Below are positions 28,401 through 34,400 of a stretch of DNA of 64,000 bases, piece by piece. Positions within the stretch are counted from its first letter, which is position 1; each line of letters opens with the position of its first letter. The notes under the pieces are model-generated. The model was not told where the DNA came from. It was given only the letters and a program-made list of their open reading frames with translations, and searched no databases. Source of the stretch: Bolinopsis microptera (taxonomy: Eukaryota > Ctenophora > Tentaculata > Lobata > Bolinopsidae); the NCBI RefSeq assembly GCF_026151205.1, contig NC_087084.1, forward strand, positions 2,327,345-2,391,344. Direction: 5' to 3'. Position numbers and translations under genes: made by a program.

Positions 28401-31400
28401 CCCCACAAACCCCACAAACCCCTCTAACCCCACTAACCCCTTTAACCCCACAAACCCCTCTAACCCCACAAACCCCTCTAACCCCACAAACCTCTCTAAC
28501 CCCACAAACCCCACAAACCCCTCTAACCCCACTAACCCCTTTAACCCCACAAACCCCTCTAACCCCTCTGACCCCTCCACAGGAAGACACCACTTATCAG
28601 ACCTACCTGACAGACTAGTCTACCAATCAGAGGGGATACTGAAGAGCATGTTAGCTCCTCCCAGGCTACTCGCCTCTATCTTAGTGACGTCACAAGTTAA
28701 TCATTTTGGCAAGATACTCAAGAGGTTGGAACAAGAAGGTTAGAGGTGTAGACTGTCATTTGTGGTTCAACTCTTGAAGGATTAGATAATATATATTATT
28801 GTTAGCAAAGAAATTGTGTCTACTTTAGCTTTATTACTATGTTTTGATTTGTCGAAATTATTTCAAATGAGCACATTCTACTGTTGGTGTAGGTAAGTAA
28901 AGTTTTAATTAAAAAGTAACCAATCACACCCCTCCTCCAGAGTTTACAGTAGTAGGAGTACACCTAACACGTGACACGGACAGCATTGTGTTCTGTGTAC
29001 AAGCAGAGAACTGTATCTACAAGCTGCTGCAGCTGGTTGGACCTAAAGATCTTAAGGAGGCTAAATCTTCCCATCAGTTCTCGTTGAGGGCTTCTTTTGC
29101 TACACACTCCGACTCTTTTTATGGTATTATTACATAAAATAAAAGTTCTAAACAAGGGATAGTTAAAAACAACGCCCAAGTTTAATCTTTCCCTAAAACA
29201 CATAACTAAATATCAAAACTTCATTGTAGTTTCTGCCAATATCTCTTGTCATAAGCTCTTGTCAGATCAAAAATATTATTCATAGAAAGATTTCTTTTGC
29301 TACAAACTCCGACTCTTTTTATGGTATTTTAGTTTTTAATCAGCTTAACCCGAATACGATTAAATCTTTAAAAATTGATATTTCATGCTAACGACGTTAT
29401 AAACAATAAAGTTTTCATGAGATGTAATGGTCTAAAATTATTAATTTCAGCGTCCCCGACTTATAATGACAGTGTCACTGATGTAAAGAGATATTTCCCT
29501 GATGGACTGTGTTGTGCCAACACTCTTGATATGCAGGCTGAGGGGGTAGGTTCCTTACCATTAATACTAATTATCTATTCTTCATTATCATAAATCAGTG
29601 TTAAAGAAGATACCCTTACCCGGCCTGTATAGGCTATAATTCATTTTGCTATTCTATTTTATTTTATTGCGCTGTCTTCACAAATCCAAAGATAACACGG
29701 CGCCACCACGACGTCAAGTCAAATTCTCTATAAAACTTCCTCTTTTCACTCAAGAATAATAATTCCCAATGCTTCAGATTCCTCACTCCTACATAGACGA
29801 GTTGGTGAATACAGCGAGCGCTAGGAGATACGTATCCAGATCATATCCCTTGAAGCCTCTCCTCCAGACGGTGTGTGTTGTGTTTCCTCCTGATTTACTG
29901 AGACCCGCCAAACACATGCGCCTATCACCTGCTAGTCAACTCATCACGTAAGTTCTCCTGTCTTACCTTTCATTATTTTACCTTTCATTATTTATATACA
30001 GGGTGGCCCAAAAGTGACTACCCACACGCAACCTTTTAATAACTCACGTAATTCGTCTCCAAATTGCACCAAAATTTCAGAGATTATAGATATGGGTCAA
30101 ACCTAGATTTCCTGAAAGTTTCGTAAGCCACGCCCAATTACAGTGGGCGTGGCGTGACACTCCCTTTTTTCACTAATGTCTTCATAAAATGAGAAAGCTT
30201 TAAGATAAGTACTGAACATTTTTGCACACATTTGGCTTGATAATTTAAAACCTTTTCCAAAGTTTCAAGTTCATTGTTCAAAATTTGGCTGAGTTAAGAC
30301 TTAGTCTTAAGACCATTTCAAAATACATCGGATACGAGATCCGAGCACTCAGTCAGTGATCTCGTCACTTCATGGTTAAATATGGCCTGTTTGGATCACA
30401 TGCACCGCTTGATTGGTTGCAGCCTGCTTATGGGCCGGCCTATACAGCTGACAGGACCTAAAACGTTATAACACGAATTAATGGTGGTGTCACCGTTTCA
30501 GGGCTTGTTAGCCCTGCTAGTCACAGGTTCGTTCCTTACAATCAATAAAAAGGAATGAACCATCTATGCTGTAAAAAACACTCAGTTCATTTTGTTTATT
30601 CATTTCAAAATATTTTGTTACTTTAGCCGTGTAAAATGGTGAAAATTTTACAATTTGGATACTCAATTATTCACCTTAAAAATCATTCCTCACCATTATT
30701 CACCATTAAATTTCACCATTAAATTGATGTCTGTCTAGATAAAAAGTAAGTTGGAGTCAGCCCATGTAACAAATATTGTTAGTGCAGTCATTACTTTTCT
30801 TACATGGCAATGTTGCAATCTGGGAGGGGCTCTACTGCTCTTATCTCAAACTCAAAGTACGCTACTGTTTTAATTCTATGGCTGGAATGTTGGTATAATT
30901 TCCACTTGAGTAGCTCAATCCTTTACGCCCAGGGCTCCGATTTCTGAGTTCTGACACTGCAATTATTAATAGCTTCATACCAACTCACGGCACATATCTT
31001 CAGTGATTTTATAATGCAATGGCTTGAGTTACAAAATATTCTGAAGATATTGGGAAATGAAGTTACACGTACATCTGATAAAGATAACACTATACAATAT
31101 AATTTACAACCTTTTGTTACCGTGTGGGAGCGATTTATGCTGTTAAAAAACACTCAGTTCGATAAAAGAATTATCAGCTTGATAATTTAAAACTTTTCCC
31201 AAAGTTTCAAGTTCATTGTTTAAAATTTCGCTGAGTTATGACCATTTCAAAATCCATCGGATACGTGATCCGAGCACTCAGTCAGTGATCTCGTCACTTC
31301 ATGGTTAAGTATGGCCTGTTTGGCTCACATGCCCACTGTAATTGGGCGTGGCTTACGAAACTTTCAGGAAATCTAAGTTTGATCCATATCTATAATCTCT

Positions 31401-34400
31401 GAAATTTTGGTGCAATTTGGAGACGAATTACGTGAGTTATTAAAAGGTTGCGTGTGGGTAGTCACTTTTGGGCCACCCTGTATTATTCAATAATATTATA
31501 TTATTCAAATATACAATATTTCATTATTTTCATCAGCAATATCGTGCATTAAACTATTAAAATCTTGTTTTATTGATATTTCTGATTGGGACAACGTACT
31601 GTTAGATTAGATGATACTCAATAATGACACTAGTTAATTGTTTTGAGAGTGAGCTAATTAATTAATTAATTGTGTAATTACACAGGATGATACAGAGTTG
31701 TCAGTTTGAGATAGTGAATGTGCGGCTGTTGACAATACCCACACTCCAGATACAACCCTTCAGAACTCTCTTTAAAGTGCACTACGAGGTTATTAAGCTA
31801 TTGATCAAGTGATTGATTAAGTAATTAAGTTATTCATAAATAAATTAAGTAATTAATCAAATAAGTGATTCATCGTTAAAAGAAGATCAACGAAAATGTT
31901 CTGTTTGATTTCAAGTGATTGTTTGGAATTTTCTGATTTGTTGGTAAGGCTATCTTCTGATTTTTAGTACAGTTTAAAATAAACCTAGACCGAGTAAGTT
32001 ATATTACCCTCATGTCTCATCTTATAACCTTTCAGTTGAGTCAGACTTTCGTTAACAGACCCTGTCTTTTATTGGTGCTTCAAAGAGAAAACGCAGCCTC
32101 CTGCTTTTCACAAATCTTGCAAGGGTTAGTTTTACTTACTTGTACTTGATTAGGTCTCCTCAATCATTCGAGTGGCCTGCACCAATGAACTCCCGTTTGT
32201 GACGTATCATCTCCCTCCAAAGTTTTCGGTCACTAGCCATCTTGCTCGCTCCTTCTAGGTCTATGTCAGTGTTTCCTGTAAACGATGCAGCATCTTCCAG
32301 CAAACATTTCCTCCAGTTCTTTCTTGGACGGCCCCTAGATCTTCTCCCATGGGCAGGGGTCCAGTTAAGCAGGTACTTAGGAAGCCTAGTGTCTGGCATT
32401 CTGGTGACATGGCCAAACCAACGCAGGCGGTTTGCTCCTATGTACGTCTCTACTGGATTTATCTTTGCACGCTCCAGCACTTCAGTGTTTCTAACCCGAT
32501 CGAGCCATCTTATCCTAAGTATTCTCCTCAAGCAACGCTGATGGAACACCTCAAAGCGATGTAGCTGCTTTTTGGTTGTGTTCCAAACCTCACTACCATA
32601 TAACAATATTGTCAAAACCGCTGCCTTATAAATCCTGATCTTTGTATAAGACTGGATGTTGCGGTTTTTCCATATATTACTCAGTTGATTGAAGGCTCCG
32701 GAAGCTTTCTGAATCCTAGCTGACAGCTCACGGTCGATAGTACCGTCGCTGGAAATAATTGTACCTAAGTACGTAAAGTCACTAACTTGCTGCACTGGCG
32801 TGTCTTCAACAGTGATGTTCACTGTGGCTTCTTTCGTGTATGGCCGTTGAGAGGTTGCTTTACCAATGACCATAGCCTCAGTCTTTTTACCATTGATTCT
32901 AAGACCTCCCTGGGCACCATACATACACAAAAGGTCAGTTGTTTCTTGAAGACCTTCCTCGCTGTTATCCAGTACAGCCATGTCATCTGCATAATCTGTA
33001 TCTAACACAGTGATATCATCAACGAGCGGACTGATAGATCTTTGAAGAACCGCTCCGTGGGACACCACTTTGTTGCTTTCTGTTCTCTCAGCAGCCACAT
33101 TGAGGCAGACATTAAAAAGTGGGGGACCCTGAATGTCTCCTTGGCCACTGCCTGAACTTACTTCAAACCATTCTGATAGTTCACCATTGTGTCTAACAGC
33201 ACTAACAGTTCCATTAAAGAATGCCTGTATTATTCGAATATATTTACATGGCAGGCCATAATGACTGAAAGCTTTCCAAATATAATTCCTGTCGATGGAA
33301 TCAAAAGCTGCCTTGAAGTCCACAAAATTTACATACAGGGGGAGATTATATTCAATGCAGTTATGTATAATAGTGCGGAGTGAATAAATCTGATCAATGC
33401 ATGATCTGTTCTTTCTAAACCCACACTGATTGTCTCGTAGCAGACTTTCTAAACCGTCACTCATGCGTTGTAATATGATGATTTGATACAGTTTAGATGC
33501 TGTAGATCTTAGAGTGATCCCCCTATTATTGGAGCAATGAGAGGTATCACCCTTCTTTGGTACAATTATCACGATGCCTTTCAACCAGTCGTCAGGCACT
33601 GCTTCTGAATTCCAAACTTTAGAGAACAATTTCTCCATCCTATCCACAAGACCACTTGCCCCATACTTTAACTGCTCATTAGAGATTTCGTCAATCCCAG
33701 AACTTTTGTGATTCTTTAATTTTTTGAGACAGTTTAAAATCTCAAGTCTTGTGGGGGGACCATCACCATCACCAAGATAAGGAAAGCATGGAACCACTTC
33801 AAGATGGTCCAGGTCAGACATATCCGCATTCGTGGGAGGAGGGTTTAATAGCTCCGAAAAATGTTCTCCCCATCTCTCTCTCTGAGCAGAGGGATCAGCA
33901 ATCAACTTCCCGGATTTGTCTCTTACAGCAGTTGATTTTCGATTCTTCTTACCGGACAGTGTTTTTATCCGTTGCCAGACTTCCCTTTGACGGCCATGGA
34001 CAGCAGCTGTTTCCAGATCTGCTGCAACTCTAAGAGCCCAATTCTCGTCGTCTTTCCTGCAGCTCTTTTTGACAAGTTTGTTGGCCCGAGAATACTCGCT
34101 CCTATTGTTGTTGTCATTAGGCGCCATTTGTTTAATCTTACTGCGTTCTGCAATAAGGGTTTTTGTCTCCTGAGACAAATGCTGCTGCTTTCTGCGCCGG
34201 GGGCGCTCACCCAGTACCTCCATAGACACTTCTTTAATAGTATCCTTAACTAATGTCCATTCTCCATCAAGATTCTCCTCCATTGGTAGGCAGCTAAAAC
34301 GATTTTGAAGAGCAATGCAGTACTCTTCAACCTTGGACTGATCTCTAAGATTCTCAATCGCTGGAGATATCCTACGAGAGGCGTTCATTTTTTGAACTGC

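Noticed and set aside
27991-28593. Minus-strand frames of ~190-200 codons (GVRGVCGV / GLEGFVGL)
   Set aside because: Read-through of the 18-bp pyrimidine array, which is the splice-site tract of a plus-strand exon; the right segmental copy does not have it.
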